A model generated the notes under the pieces. The model searched no databases. It was not told the DNA's origin and worked only from the letters and a program-made list of their open reading frames with translations. From assembly GCF_902460415.1 (NCBI RefSeq), contig NZ_CABPTY010000004.1, positions 62,001-126,000 of the forward strand: 64,000 nucleotides of DNA, read 5' to 3'. Positions 33,144 through 42,644 of this stretch are shown here, one piece after another. The stretch comes from Campylobacter_A concisus_Y. Its GTDB lineage: Bacteria; Campylobacterota; Campylobacteria; Campylobacterales; Campylobacteraceae. The position numbers and the translations under genes are program-made. Position 1 is the first letter of the stretch; each line of letters opens with the position of its first letter.

Positions 33144-33856
33144 TAAATCCCCATTTTTATAAATGCTTGCTCACTCTCTCTTTCAAGCTGCCTTGATATA
33201 TCTTCGTAACTAGCAAATTTTACCTTTTGAGCTATCTGCTCGTAGATGCTAGCTCTCAAAACGCTTTCATACTCTCTTTCCCTCTTTTTGTCTGCGACTA
33301 TAAACATCCTAGCATTAAAGTCTTGAAGCTCAAAAAATTTATTTAGTGAATTTTTAAAGTCTGTACTATGTTCAACTTCGTAAAACGAGTTTGGCAAATT
33401 TCTTTCGTTAAACCATATTGCATCTATTGTTTTTGCTCTTTTAACGATATCTTCATAACTAAATTTATATATCTCACTCAAGCTCGCAAGCTCGCAAAGT
33501 TTCTTATCTGATTTATAAATTTTGTTCTTATCTTGAGCTGGGATGAATGTTTGAAAATGTCTTAAATTTCCTATCTCAACGATAACGCCTTGAAAATAAG
33601 AATGTGTAAATTTCTCATTTTGCTCACTCTTACTATCGCCTGTTTTGGCTAAATTTTTATCTCTGAACTCACAAAGCCCCCAAAGTCCGGCTCTGATCTT
33701 ATAAAATTCTTTATTAGTCTGTACTATCCGTCTTATGCTAGCAAATGGAGTTTTACTACCCCAAGTGCTAACATCAGTTTTATGATAAAGATCAAAAAGC
33801 GTTGCCATGCCACCAAGGCTAGCTAACGCTTCTACTACGCACTCTTTTTGGTTCAT
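33143..33856 (-). CDS. HARE-HTH-like protein with nuclease-like C-terminus
   Basis: 237 residues. N-terminus ECVVEALASLGGMATLFDLY followed by TPFASIRRIVQ resembles the HARE/HB1 winged helix found in restriction proteins. The C-terminal half has IDAIWFNERNLPNSFYEVEH followed by STDFKNSLNKFFELQDF and MFIVADKKREREY, a pattern seen in PD-(D/E)XK-like restriction nucleases (E-V-E as active-site candidate). It may be a second nuclease, a specificity factor or a regulator. ATG 33856 overlaps the carB TGA (ATGA), tying its translation to carB. Confidence 0.65.
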   Translation of the reverse strand: MNQKECVVEALASLGGMATLFDLYHKTDVSTWGSKTPFASIRRIVQTNKEFYKIRAGLWGLCEFRDKNLAKTGDSKSEQNEKFTHSYFQGVIVEIGNLRHFQTFIPAQDKNKIYKSDKKLCELASLSEIYKFSYEDIVKRAKTIDAIWFNERNLPNSFYEVEHSTDFKNSLNKFFELQDFNARMFIVADKKREREYESVLRASIYEQIAQKVKFASYEDISRQLERESEQAFIKMGI

Positions 33857-33979
33857 TTCTCGCTTAGATACTCTTGCAAGCTTTTTACTTCAAGTGCTTT
33901 TCCAGTTTGAACTGCACTTAGCGACTTAGCGGCCGCAAGTGCTGCACGGATCGTTGTAAAATATGGAATTTTAAATCTA
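33853..33979. repeat. Direct repeat, right copy (end of intact carB)
   Basis: Right boundary of the island; partner of 31212-31338. Because carB reads through it intact, this copy rebuilt the gene. The 22 differences among 127 bases, mostly silent, indicate that it came from another lineage or that the insertion is old. Confidence 0.92.
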
Positions 33980-36900
33980 AGCACGTTTTGGCGGATCTTT
34001 TTGCCATCATCCACGCTTGATTTTGTATCACTTGTATTTATAACAAGTGCGATGTCGCCGTTTTTTAGCCTATCTTCGACGTTTGGTCTGCCTTCGCTTA
34101 TCTTATAGACAAACTCAGCCTCAACGCCAGCTTCACTTAAAATTTTATGCGTACCGCCAGTTGCGATGATGCTAAAACCAAGTGCTATTAGTTCTCTTGC
34201 AAGATCAGGCGCGTAAGATTTATCAGCGTCGGCTAGCGTTAAAAAGACCCTACCTTTGCTTGGCAAAGTGTTGCTCGCAGCGATCTGACTCTTTGCAAAT
34301 GAGCTTGCAAAATCGTGGCTTATGCCCATTACTTCGCCCGTACTCTTCATCTCAGGACCAAGGATGAGATCAGCGCCGCTTAGCTTGTTAAACGGCAATA
34401 CACACTCTTTTACACAAATATGCGAACTTACGCGAGGTTTTAGGATGTCGCCGTCCTCATAAACAACTCTATAATCATCATAAAATTTAAGCGCCTCACG
34501 TAAATTTCCCTGCCACATAACTCTTGTTGCTACCTTTGCCATAGGCACGCCAGTAGCCTTGCTCACAAACGGCACAGTCCTACTTGCACGAGGATTTACT
34601 TCTATCATATAAAGCTCATTTTCATAGATGGCAAACTGGATATTCATAAGGCCGACAACGCCTAAATTTAGCGCAATATCCCTAGTTTGCTTCTCTACTT
34701 TTTTTATCATTTCATCACTTAAACTCATCGGTGGCAATATGCAAGCTGAGTCGCCAGAGTGAATTCCAGCCTCCTCTATGTGCTCCATTATAGCACCTAT
34801 ATAGACCTCTTTGCCGTCACATATTGCGTCTACATCAAGCTCTTTTGCGTCTTGTAAAAATTTATCAAGTAGCACTGGCGAGTGGTTGCTAACCTTTACT
34901 GCCTCATTCATATACTCTTTTAGTTCGCTCTCGCTATGCACTCTTCTCATTGCCCTACCGCCTAAAACGTAGCTTGGGCGAACGAGTACTGGATAGCCGA
35001 TAGTTGCGGCTTTTTGCAAGGCTTCTTCTAGGCTCGTAGCGGTGTCATTTTTAGGCTGAAGGACGCCAATTTTATTTATAAATTCGCTAAATTTCTTTCT
35101 ATCCTCGGCCACATCGATCACTCTTGCAGTTGTACCGATGATCTTAGCGCCGATCACGCTTAGGCGCTTTGCAAATTTAAGCGGAGTTTGGCCGCCAAAA
35201 TGCACGATCACGCCGTCTGGCTTTTCACGCTCGATGACTGATCTAACGTGCTCAAAATCAATCGGCTCAAAGTACAAAATATCGCTCGTATCGTAGTCGG
35301 TTGAGACGGTTTCTGGGTTGCAGTTATACATTATCGTTTTTACACCAAGGTCTCTTAGGGCGTAGCTTGCGTGCACGCAGCAGTAGTCAAACTCTATTCC
35401 CTGGCCGATCCTATTTGGACCGCCGCCTATTATCATCACCTTTTTAGCATCTTTTGCCAGCTCTTTTTTAGGAAATTTAGTGATATTTGTAGATGAGTAA
35501 AGATACGGCGTTAGTGCCTTAAATTCGCCTGCACAAGTATCGACCTCGTTGTATTCAAGCTCGATACCAAGCTTCTGCCTAGCAAAATAGATATCATTTT
35601 GACTAAGCTCAAGATCGTCTTTTTCATTTATAAGCACAGCTATCATTTTGTCTGAAAAGCCCATGCTTTTGACCTCTCGTAGCAGCTCTTCGTTGTTTAA
35701 TATATCCATGTCGATCTTATCTTCAAATTTAACTATCTCATAAATTTGTTCTAAAAACCAAGGATCGATCTTGCTAAACTCATGCACCTCAGCCACACTA
35801 AAGCCATCCCTAAATGCCTGCGCAATATATAAAATTCTCTGCTCGTTTGCATTTCTGATGCCATAAACCAAGGCATTTTTTTCTAAATTTAAGCTATTAA
35901 ATCCGCAAAGGTCGCGCTCTAGGCTGCAAAGCGCCTTTTGGATACTCTCTTTAAATGTCCTACCTATCGCCATGACCTCACCAACTGACTTCATCGCAGT
36001 GCCTAGATATGGGTTTGACCCTGGGAATTTCTCAAATGTAAAACGTGGAATTTTTGTCACGATGTAATCAATCACCGGCTCAAAGCTAGCAGGCGTGCCT
36101 GTGATGTCGTTTTTGATCTCATCTAGGCTAAAGCCAACTGCTAGTAGCGTCGCAACCTTTGCGATAGGATAGCCAGTAGCTTTACTAGCAAGGGCTGAGC
36201 TGCGGCTCACGCGTGGGTTCATCTCGATAACGATCATGCGGCCACTTTTTGGGTCTATGGCAAACTGCACGTTGCTGCCGCCCGTATCAACGCCGATCTC
36301 ACGAAGTATGGCAAAGCTAGCGTCACGCATAGCCTGATACTCTTTATCTGTGAGTGTTAGTGCTGGTGCGACCGTGATGCTATCGCCTGTATGAACGCCC
36401 ATTGGGTCAAAATTCTCGATCGAACAGACAATGATGCAGTTGTCATTTCTATCTCTGATGACCTCCATCTCGTACTCTTTCCAGCCAAGCAAACTCTCTT
36501 CTATTAAAATTTCATGTATTGGGCTTGCGTCAAGGCCAGTATTGGCTAGCTCTTTAAACTCATCCATATTATAAGCTACACCGCTTCCTGCACCACCAAG
36601 CGTATAGCTAGCTCTTATTATTAGTGGGAAGCCTATCTCATTTGCTGCATTTAGCGCATCGTCCATGTTATAAGCATATCTACTCTCAGGCAGGTCCATG
36701 CCAATCTTTTGCATAGTTGCTTTAAAAATTTGTCTATCTTCACCCTTTTTTATCGCTTCTGGGTTTGCACCAAGAAATTTCACATCCTTTAAAAGACCAC
36801 TCTCAAAGACATCCATAGCGGCATTTAGCGCTACTTGACCGCCCATCGTTGGCAAGATGGCATCAATATTTTCTTTTTCGATAATCTTTAAAATACTATC

Positions 36901-37116
36901 TTTTGTGATCGGCTCAATATACGTTGCGTCGGCAAAATTTGGATCAGTCATGATGGTGGCTGGATTTGAGTTGATAAGCACTACGCGATATCCAAGCTCT
37001 TTTAGCGTCTTGGCTGCTTGCGTGCCTGAGTAGTCAAATTCGCACGCTTGACCGATGACGATAGGGCCAGAGCCTATTAGCAAAATGGTATTTATATCTG
37101 TTCTTTTTGGCATCAT
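33853..37116 (-). CDS. carB: Carbamoyl-phosphate synthase large subunit
   Basis: 1087 residues, full length. Two ATP-grasp halves (PKRTDINTILLIGSGPIVIG at the N-terminus; KKVMIIGGGPNRIGQGIEFD in the middle) and a C-terminal MGS-like allosteric domain (GRVFLTLADADKSYAPDLAR). Makes carbamoyl phosphate with CarA. The last 42 codons lie in the duplicated target and differ from the detached copy at 31212-31338. Start overlaps the mreC stop by four bases; ATG 37113 is an alternative start. Confidence 0.98.
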   Translation of the reverse strand: MMPKRTDINTILLIGSGPIVIGQACEFDYSGTQAAKTLKELGYRVVLINSNPATIMTDPNFADATYIEPITKDSILKIIEKENIDAILPTMGGQVALNAAMDVFESGLLKDVKFLGANPEAIKKGEDRQIFKATMQKIGMDLPESRYAYNMDDALNAANEIGFPLIIRASYTLGGAGSGVAYNMDEFKELANTGLDASPIHEILIEESLLGWKEYEMEVIRDRNDNCIIVCSIENFDPMGVHTGDSITVAPALTLTDKEYQAMRDASFAILREIGVDTGGSNVQFAIDPKSGRMIVIEMNPRVSRSSALASKATGYPIAKVATLLAVGFSLDEIKNDITGTPASFEPVIDYIVTKIPRFTFEKFPGSNPYLGTAMKSVGEVMAIGRTFKESIQKALCSLERDLCGFNSLNLEKNALVYGIRNANEQRILYIAQAFRDGFSVAEVHEFSKIDPWFLEQIYEIVKFEDKIDMDILNNEELLREVKSMGFSDKMIAVLINEKDDLELSQNDIYFARQKLGIELEYNEVDTCAGEFKALTPYLYSSTNITKFPKKELAKDAKKVMIIGGGPNRIGQGIEFDYCCVHASYALRDLGVKTIMYNCNPETVSTDYDTSDILYFEPIDFEHVRSVIEREKPDGVIVHFGGQTPLKFAKRLSVIGAKIIGTTARVIDVAEDRKKFSEFINKIGVLQPKNDTATSLEEALQKAATIGYPVLVRPSYVLGGRAMRRVHSESELKEYMNEAVKVSNHSPVLLDKFLQDAKELDVDAICDGKEVYIGAIMEHIEEAGIHSGDSACILPPMSLSDEMIKKVEKQTRDIALNLGVVGLMNIQFAIYENELYMIEVNPRASRTVPFVSKATGVPMAKVATRVMWQGNLREALKFYDDYRVVYEDGDILKPRVSSHICVKECVLPFNKLSGADLILGPEMKSTGEVMGISHDFASSFAKSQIAASNTLPSKGRVFLTLADADKSYAPDLARELIALGFSIIATGGTHKILSEAGVEAEFVYKISEGRPNVEDRLKNGDIALVINTSDTKSSVDDGKKIRQNVLRFKIPYFTTIRAALAAAKSLSAVQTGKALEVKSLQEYLSEK

Positions 37117-37868
37117 TTTTCCTTTGTAACAACGTATAGGTAGTTTGGTATGTTTAGTTTTACATAAGGCTCAACTATCACACTTTGATATGAGCTCTCT
37201 TTTAAAATTTTACTCACGCGCCCTACTGGCACCCCACTAAAAAATATCCCATCAAGCCCGCTTGTAAAGACCTCATCGCCCTCTTTTGGACTGAGCCATT
37301 GTGGGATAAATTTCACCATTATTTGACCTTGATTTCCATGGGCAACGCCTGGAATTTTATCATTTCCTATATAGACAGCAAAGATACTTTTAGGGTCATT
37401 TTGTAAGTAAGCTAGTGGCTTGCCGTCTTTTGATATGACGATACCAGCGCTACTTCCTTGATATATGAGCCCGTAAATTTTATTTGGATCGTATCCTTCA
37501 AATTTACTTATCCAAATTTTATTATAATCTCCAATATTTACGTAACTAAGCCCTTTTACTAACTTGACAGCTGGAGTATAGGCAGTCGAATTTTTATCTT
37601 TTAAAATCTGATTTAGCTCATTTGCAAATGTCGATAGAAGCGTAGCTGCGCGCTCTAGCTCTTGATTTTGCGCTCTTAGCTTCTCTATCTCACTAGCCTG
37701 CCTAAAATACTCATTTATGTAGTCTTTTATACTTTTAGCAAAATTGTCATATGAATTTATAGCGTAGTTGCTAAATTTAATAGAAACGTTGCTTAAAATT
37801 TCACCCTTAAATATCGAAGCTCCTGCAAGCAACGCTATAAAAACAAAAAGAACAATCTTACTCTTCAT
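37113..37868 (-). CDS. mreC: Rod shape-determining protein MreC
   Basis: 251 residues. N-terminal membrane anchor (SKIVLFVFIALLAGASIF), a coiled-coil stretch (ASEIEKLRAQNQELERAATL) and the beta-domain with GLDGIFFSGVPVGRVSKI, all standard for MreC. It links MreB to the elongasome in the periplasm. Overlaps mreB by 11 bases. Confidence 0.94.
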   Translation of the reverse strand: MKSKIVLFVFIALLAGASIFKGEILSNVSIKFSNYAINSYDNFAKSIKDYINEYFRQASEIEKLRAQNQELERAATLLSTFANELNQILKDKNSTAYTPAVKLVKGLSYVNIGDYNKIWISKFEGYDPNKIYGLIYQGSSAGIVISKDGKPLAYLQNDPKSIFAVYIGNDKIPGVAHGNQGQIMVKFIPQWLSPKEGDEVFTSGLDGIFFSGVPVGRVSKILKESSYQSVIVEPYVKLNIPNYLYVVTKEK

Positions 37869-38895
37869 TTGTCAGCTGTTGTAAAAGTCCGATCTCTTCA
37901 AGTGCCTTGCCTGTTCCTCTAGCAACCGCAAGCAGTGGCTCGTCAGCTACAAAAACTGGAAGTTTAACGATATCAGATAAAAATTTATCAAGTCCTCTAA
38001 TAAGCGCTCCACCACCAGTTAGTACGATACCAGTCTCCACGATATCGCCAGCAAGATCAGGTGGCATCATCTCAAGCACGGTTTTAAGCGCATCTGCGAT
38101 CTCTTTTAGTGGCTCTCTCATCGCCTCTCTTACATCTTCGCTTGTTAGCTCGACTCTACTTAAAAGACCACTTACCTGGTCGCGACCTTTTACCACTACA
38201 CTTAGCTCTTTTTCAAGCTGCACAGCAGAACCTACAGCGATCTTTATCTCCTCGCCTGTTCTCTCACCTATTAGTAGGTTATATTTTTCTTTTATGTAAT
38301 TAACAATGCTAATATCAATCTTATCACCAGCTGTGCGGATTGATTTTGAAATAACTAGACCACCAAGCGAGACAACACCTATCTCAGTCGTACCACCACC
38401 GATATCAACTACCAGGTTACCCTGTGGCTCACGAACTGGTAAATTTGCGCCAATCGCTGCTGCCATAGGCTCTTCGATCAAAAATACCTCTCTTGCTCCA
38501 GCGCTTAAGGCACTTTCTCTAACAGCCTTTCTTTCAACCTGGGTTAGCCCATAAGGAACTGAGATGATGATCCTTGGGCGTAGAAAGCTCTTTCTTTTGT
38601 GAGTCTTTTCTATAAAATAGCGTATCATGCGCTCAGTCATATCAAAATCCGCAATAACGCCATCTCTCATCGGCCTTATCGCCTCGATATCGCCTGGAGT
38701 TTTTCCTACCATCTCTTTTGCAGCATGTCCGACCGCTAAAATTTTTTGTTTGCCATATTTCTCACGCCTTACCGCAACAACAGAAGGCTCATTTATTATT
38801 ATGCCTTTATCCTTTACCAAAACAAGTGTATTTGCCGTACCTAGATCTATACCCATATCACTTGAGAAAAAACCTATAACCTGATCTAAAAACAT
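37858..38895 (-). CDS. mreB: Rod shape-determining protein MreB
   Basis: 345 residues, actin fold. Phosphate-1 motif MGIDLGTANTLVLVKDKGI, phosphate-2 VVDIGGGTTEIGVVSLGG and adenosine motif GIVLTGGGALIRGLD. Filament that directs side-wall synthesis in rod and spiral cells. Confidence 0.98.
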   Translation of the reverse strand: MFLDQVIGFFSSDMGIDLGTANTLVLVKDKGIIINEPSVVAVRREKYGKQKILAVGHAAKEMVGKTPGDIEAIRPMRDGVIADFDMTERMIRYFIEKTHKRKSFLRPRIIISVPYGLTQVERKAVRESALSAGAREVFLIEEPMAAAIGANLPVREPQGNLVVDIGGGTTEIGVVSLGGLVISKSIRTAGDKIDISIVNYIKEKYNLLIGERTGEEIKIAVGSAVQLEKELSVVVKGRDQVSGLLSRVELTSEDVREAMREPLKEIADALKTVLEMMPPDLAGDIVETGIVLTGGGALIRGLDKFLSDIVKLPVFVADEPLLAVARGTGKALEEIGLLQQLTNEE

Positions 38896-38904
38896 CTATT
38901 TCCT

Positions 38905-40137
38905 TTACGCTATTTTCTTATCGTGCTTTATTAAAATTGGCTTTGCCTTATCTTTTACAGTCTCTTTTGAGATAACAATATCATACTCTTTTAACTCTGG
39001 TAGCTCATACATTATGTCTGTCATAAGCTCTTCCATTATACTTCTAAGCCCTCTGGCTCCAGTCTTTCGCTCGATAGCTAAACTTGCTATCTCTTCAAGT
39101 GCCTCATCATCAAATTTAAGCGTAGCACCATCAATCGCACAAAGCTTTTGGTATTGTTTTAATATCGCATTTTTTGGCTCGGTTAAAATTTTAACCATAT
39201 CTTCTTTTGTTATCTCGTTCAAAGTAGCTACTACGTGAAGTCTGCCAATAAGCTCTGGGATGAGGCCATATCTTACAAGATCGTCTGGCTCAAGTAGGCT
39301 TAGTAAATTTTCTTTTTCGTTTTTGCCACGTTTTTCTTGATTAAATCCAAGTACGTTTTTACCAACTCTTCTCTCGATAATATCAAGAAGTCCGTCAAAT
39401 GCACCGCCGCAAACAAATAAGATATTTGTCGTATCTATCTGGATGAAGTCTTGGTTTGGATGTTTTCTGCCGCCTTTTGGTGGGATGTTCACGACGCTAC
39501 CTTCGATGATCTTTAAAAGTGCTTGCTGTACGCCTTCGCCCGAAACGTCTCTTGTGATGCTTCTATTTTCACTCATTCTAGCGATCTTATCGATCTCATC
39601 TACAAAGACAATGCCCTGCTCCGCCTTTTTAACATCGCCATTTGCAGCTTGCAAGAGCCTTGTTAGGATATTTTCAACATCCTCACCGACATATCCAGCC
39701 TCAGTTAGGCTTGTGGCGTCACAAATTGCGATAGGCACATCAAGAAATCTCGCTAAAGTCTGAGCCATCAACGTCTTACCACTTCCAGTTGGGCCAACAA
39801 GCAAGATGTTTGATTTTGAAATTTCAGTATCGTCTTTGATGTCGCTTTGTTTAAAAATTCTCTTATAGTGGTTATATACGCCGACGCTAAAGACCTTTTT
39901 AGCCCTATCTTGACCGATCACATAGTTATCAAGTACAGCTTTTAGCTCCTTTGGAGTGAGCTTTTGATACTCTATCGTTTCGTCATTTTTACTCTCTTCT
40001 ACGCTAGTATCTCCATGTATCATATCGTATGCAGCAGCGATACAATACTCGCATATATAGGCATTTCCTTCGATATCTGCAAGTAATCTTCTCTCGGCAG
40101 ACTCTGCCTCTCCACAAAAATTACACTTTCTAGCCAT
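38905..40137 (-). CDS. clpX: ATP-dependent Clp protease ATP-binding subunit ClpX
   Basis: 410 residues. N-terminal zinc-binding domain (CNFCGEAESAE and ICEYC), Walker A GPTGSGKTL, pore loop AGYVGEDVE, Walker B VFVDEIDKI and sensor 2 region KTGARGLRSIMEEL. Unfolds substrates for ClpP. Starts at the base where lpxA ends. Confidence 0.98.
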   Translation of the reverse strand: MARKCNFCGEAESAERRLLADIEGNAYICEYCIAAAYDMIHGDTSVEESKNDETIEYQKLTPKELKAVLDNYVIGQDRAKKVFSVGVYNHYKRIFKQSDIKDDTEISKSNILLVGPTGSGKTLMAQTLARFLDVPIAICDATSLTEAGYVGEDVENILTRLLQAANGDVKKAEQGIVFVDEIDKIARMSENRSITRDVSGEGVQQALLKIIEGSVVNIPPKGGRKHPNQDFIQIDTTNILFVCGGAFDGLLDIIERRVGKNVLGFNQEKRGKNEKENLLSLLEPDDLVRYGLIPELIGRLHVVATLNEITKEDMVKILTEPKNAILKQYQKLCAIDGATLKFDDEALEEIASLAIERKTGARGLRSIMEELMTDIMYELPELKEYDIVISKETVKDKAKPILIKHDKKIA

Positions 40138-40925
40138 TAATCTCTTCCTTTTGCAAGCGGAATTCCTCTTGTCGTTTCTAATATAAATTTACACATTTTC
40201 TTTACGTTTTCGTCGCTGGTTTTAGCGATCAGCTCGTTTGCTTGATCTTTTAGGCTAATGCCTTGATTAAACAAAAATTTATAAGCGCGAACAAGCTCTT
40301 CAACCTGCTCTTTGTCAAATCTACGTCTAATGCCGACTAAATTTAAGCTTCTTATATATGCTCTATTGCCCTCAGCTAGGCAAAATGGCACAACATCCTG
40401 GCTAAGCGCGCTTGCACCTGCGATCATGCAGCTCTCACCCACTCTAACAAACTGATGAATAGGCGTAAGACCACCCACAACAGCGTAGTCACCAAGCTCG
40501 ACGTGACCTGCCAGGGTTGCGTTATTTGCCAAAATGACGTTGTTACCAATGATGCAATCATGTGCGATGTGAGAGTAGGCCATGATAAAGGCATTATCAC
40601 CGATCCTTGTTATACCATCGCCTTTGTGCGTGCCTGAGTTTATCGTGCAAAACTCACGTATAGTTGCGTGCTCTCCGATAATAACGCCGGTATCAATCTC
40701 ATCTTTATAGCTGATATCTTGTGGGATGTCGCCTACGATCGCATAGCTAAATACACGAGAGTTATCGCCGATCCTCGTCTTACCAAGCACCCTTGCGCCT
40801 TGTTTTATCGTGACGTTGTTGCCAAGGACCGCATCTTTACTTACAAATGCATAAGCCTCGATATTTGCGTCATCTCCAATGATCGCTCCATCTTCTATAA
40901 CGGCTGTTTGGTGGATATTTTTCAT
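40137..40925 (-). CDS. lpxA: UDP-N-acetylglucosamine acyltransferase LpxA
   Basis: 262 residues, left-handed beta-helix of hexapeptide repeats (IHQTAVIEDGAIIGDDANIE onward) with HDCIIGNNVILANNATLAGH holding the catalytic His, and a helical C-terminus. First acylation step of lipid A. Confidence 0.96.
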   Translation of the reverse strand: MKNIHQTAVIEDGAIIGDDANIEAYAFVSKDAVLGNNVTIKQGARVLGKTRIGDNSRVFSYAIVGDIPQDISYKDEIDTGVIIGEHATIREFCTINSGTHKGDGITRIGDNAFIMAYSHIAHDCIIGNNVILANNATLAGHVELGDYAVVGGLTPIHQFVRVGESCMIAGASALSQDVVPFCLAEGNRAYIRSLNLVGIRRRFDKEQVEELVRAYKFLFNQGISLKDQANELIAKTSDENVKKMCKFILETTRGIPLAKGRD

Positions 40926-40945
40926 TGTCTCTCTTTTTTTAAAGC

Positions 40946-41392
40946 CTATTTATCTACTATCATCGCTTTTAGTTCAGCCTCAGCGCAAAGTGCGTCATCT
41001 ACATATGCCTTACCTTCAAGCACCCAGATATTTCCCTTGTGCTTTAGCACATTTAGTCTATACTCTAGCCTATCTCCAGGACGGACTGGATGGCGAAATT
41101 TTGCTCCGTCTATGCTCATAAAATAGACTACTTTATTTTCAATGCCAGCTTGATGCTCGTCGCTCATACTCTTAAATGCTAGCACGCCGCCAGCTTGCGC
41201 CATGCCTTCGATTATCATTACGCCAGGATATATCGGATGGCCCGGGAAGTGCCCCTGAAATATCGGCTCGCCAATGGTTACATTTTTATAAGCGACAATG
41301 TTTTTTGCAGGCTCTAGCTCGACAACTCTATCTATAAGTAAAAATGGAAATCTATGTGGGAGAATTTTTTGAATTTCTACGACGTCTATCAC
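40946..41392 (-). CDS. fabZ: 3-hydroxyacyl-ACP dehydratase FabZ
   Basis: 148 residues. HRFPFLLIDRVVEL and GHFPGHPIYPGVMIIEGMAQ carry the catalytic His and Glu of the hot-dog fold. Dehydrates beta-hydroxyacyl-ACP in fatty acid synthesis. First gene of the fabZ-lpxA-clpX-mreB-mreC-carB operon. Confidence 0.97.
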   Translation of the reverse strand: MIDVVEIQKILPHRFPFLLIDRVVELEPAKNIVAYKNVTIGEPIFQGHFPGHPIYPGVMIIEGMAQAGGVLAFKSMSDEHQAGIENKVVYFMSIDGAKFRHPVRPGDRLEYRLNVLKHKGNIWVLEGKAYVDDALCAEAELKAMIVDK

Positions 41393-41423
41393 GTTTTAGC
41401 CTTAGTAATGTAAATTTTGGCAG

Positions 41424-41429
41424 ATTGTA
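41424..41429 (-). promoter_or_regulatory. Candidate -10 element for the fabZ operon
   Basis: TACAAT on the minus strand, 31 bases before the fabZ ATG, within an AT-rich 150-base gap after queH. It would drive fabZ through carB and, by coupling, the restriction genes. Confidence 0.4.
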
Positions 41430-41542
41430 ACAAATTTATACTAAGAAAAAAATTATTAGCCTCTTTTAAAAATCTCTAAATTTCGCCTTATGTGGCAAAA
41501 ATTTAATTCACTGCTTTAAGATAAATTTTATAAACTCACCTT

Positions 41543-42616
41543 TTAGTCTAAAACCAAAATTTCTTCGCTATCGTTATAAAAAACAGCCTTTGCGTAAATT
41601 TCGTAGCTACCCTTTTTGACCTCGTCTAGGATGATGATAGGATTTTGCGAAAACTCCCCGCTTATATCACGGCGAAATTTTAGCTCATCATCAAGCTCAA
41701 GCGGCCTTTTGCAAAGCTCATCAACACTTTTAAATTTGCTATTTGTAAATTTATTAAAGTGCTCTATGCTCATAAATATCGTGCCCTCTTTTAGCTCATC
41801 ATCGATCTCGCAATCGCACTCCACGTTAAGCTTTAAGCTCTCTCTTTTAAAGCCAGAGTAGAGCACAAAGTAGCTTGGCACCACAACTGCTTCAAATTTA
41901 ACACTAGCGCGCAAAAGCCTGTAGTTTAAAAATCGCCTTCTAAAAAGGTGAAATTTCTCTCCTCTCGCCTCGCAAAGGCGCACCTTTTTGTAAAGCTCAA
42001 GCCTAGCCTCAATGCTGCCATAAAGCGCCCTTGCGTGCAGCTCGCTCATTAGCTCACTTTGGGGTAAATTTTGCGAGTCGCGCTGTTTTTTTAAGGCAAA
42101 GACGCAGCCACAATAATTTTGGTGATAGAGCTTGTCTTTTTTAGCGAGGATAAACTGCTCGCTTGTGCCGCCATTTTTTCTATAATCAACCGCAACAGCT
42201 TCTAAATTTGAGCCAGCCACCGCCTCATCAAGCGCCTTTTTAAGCTGAGAAAAGTCCTTTTTTGGGCTCATCAAAAGCGTCGTCGTGATCTTACTAAGTC
42301 CTAGCTCAAGTGCCTTTTTAGCTGAGTCTTTCATACGAAAGTCAAAGCAGTATTCGCACCTTTTACCCTTTTCTGGCTCATCTTCAAGCCCCTTTGTACC
42401 ACCAAGCCACGCTTCGTAGTCATACTCGCCACATATTAGCTTAATGCCAAGCTTCTCACAGCTTCGTTTCACGTCCTCAAAACGCAGTAAAAATTCGCTA
42501 TATGGATGTATGTTTGGATCATAAAAATAGCCTACTATGCGCTCATTTGGATGATCTTTTCGTAGGCGCTGTAAAAAGTAGTGGCTATCGACCGAGCAGC
42601 AGATGTGAACTAGCAA
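41543..42616 (-). CDS. queH: Epoxyqueuosine reductase QueH
   Basis: 357 residues. LVHICCSVDSHYF at the N-terminus and RCEYCFDFRMKDSAKKA and HQNYCGCVFAL further on supply the paired Cys residues of the DUF208/QueH family, which reduces epoxyqueuosine to queuosine in tRNA without cobalamin. The C-terminal ~170 residues are an extension beyond the usual core. Follows the importer ATPase gene by 28 bases and may share its transcript. Confidence 0.88.
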   Translation of the reverse strand: MLVHICCSVDSHYFLQRLRKDHPNERIVGYFYDPNIHPYSEFLLRFEDVKRSCEKLGIKLICGEYDYEAWLGGTKGLEDEPEKGKRCEYCFDFRMKDSAKKALELGLSKITTTLLMSPKKDFSQLKKALDEAVAGSNLEAVAVDYRKNGGTSEQFILAKKDKLYHQNYCGCVFALKKQRDSQNLPQSELMSELHARALYGSIEARLELYKKVRLCEARGEKFHLFRRRFLNYRLLRASVKFEAVVVPSYFVLYSGFKRESLKLNVECDCEIDDELKEGTIFMSIEHFNKFTNSKFKSVDELCKRPLELDDELKFRRDISGEFSQNPIIILDEVKKGSYEIYAKAVFYNDSEEILVLD

Positions 42617-42644
42617 AATTTAACCTTTTTTTGCTTGCATTATA

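Larger units (their letters stand above)
31339..33852. mobile_element. Restriction-modification island inserted at the carB 3' end
   Basis: About 2.5 kb between two copies of the carB end: HTH/nuclease-like gene, dpnD-like gene, DpnII-like endonuclease (interrupted by inversion) and DpnA-like methyltransferase, all continuing on the carB strand with overlapping ends. No transposase, integrase or tRNA is present. Insertion of restriction genes with a long duplicated target has been described for Helicobacter pylori by the Kobayashi group; this fits that pattern. Confidence 0.85.
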
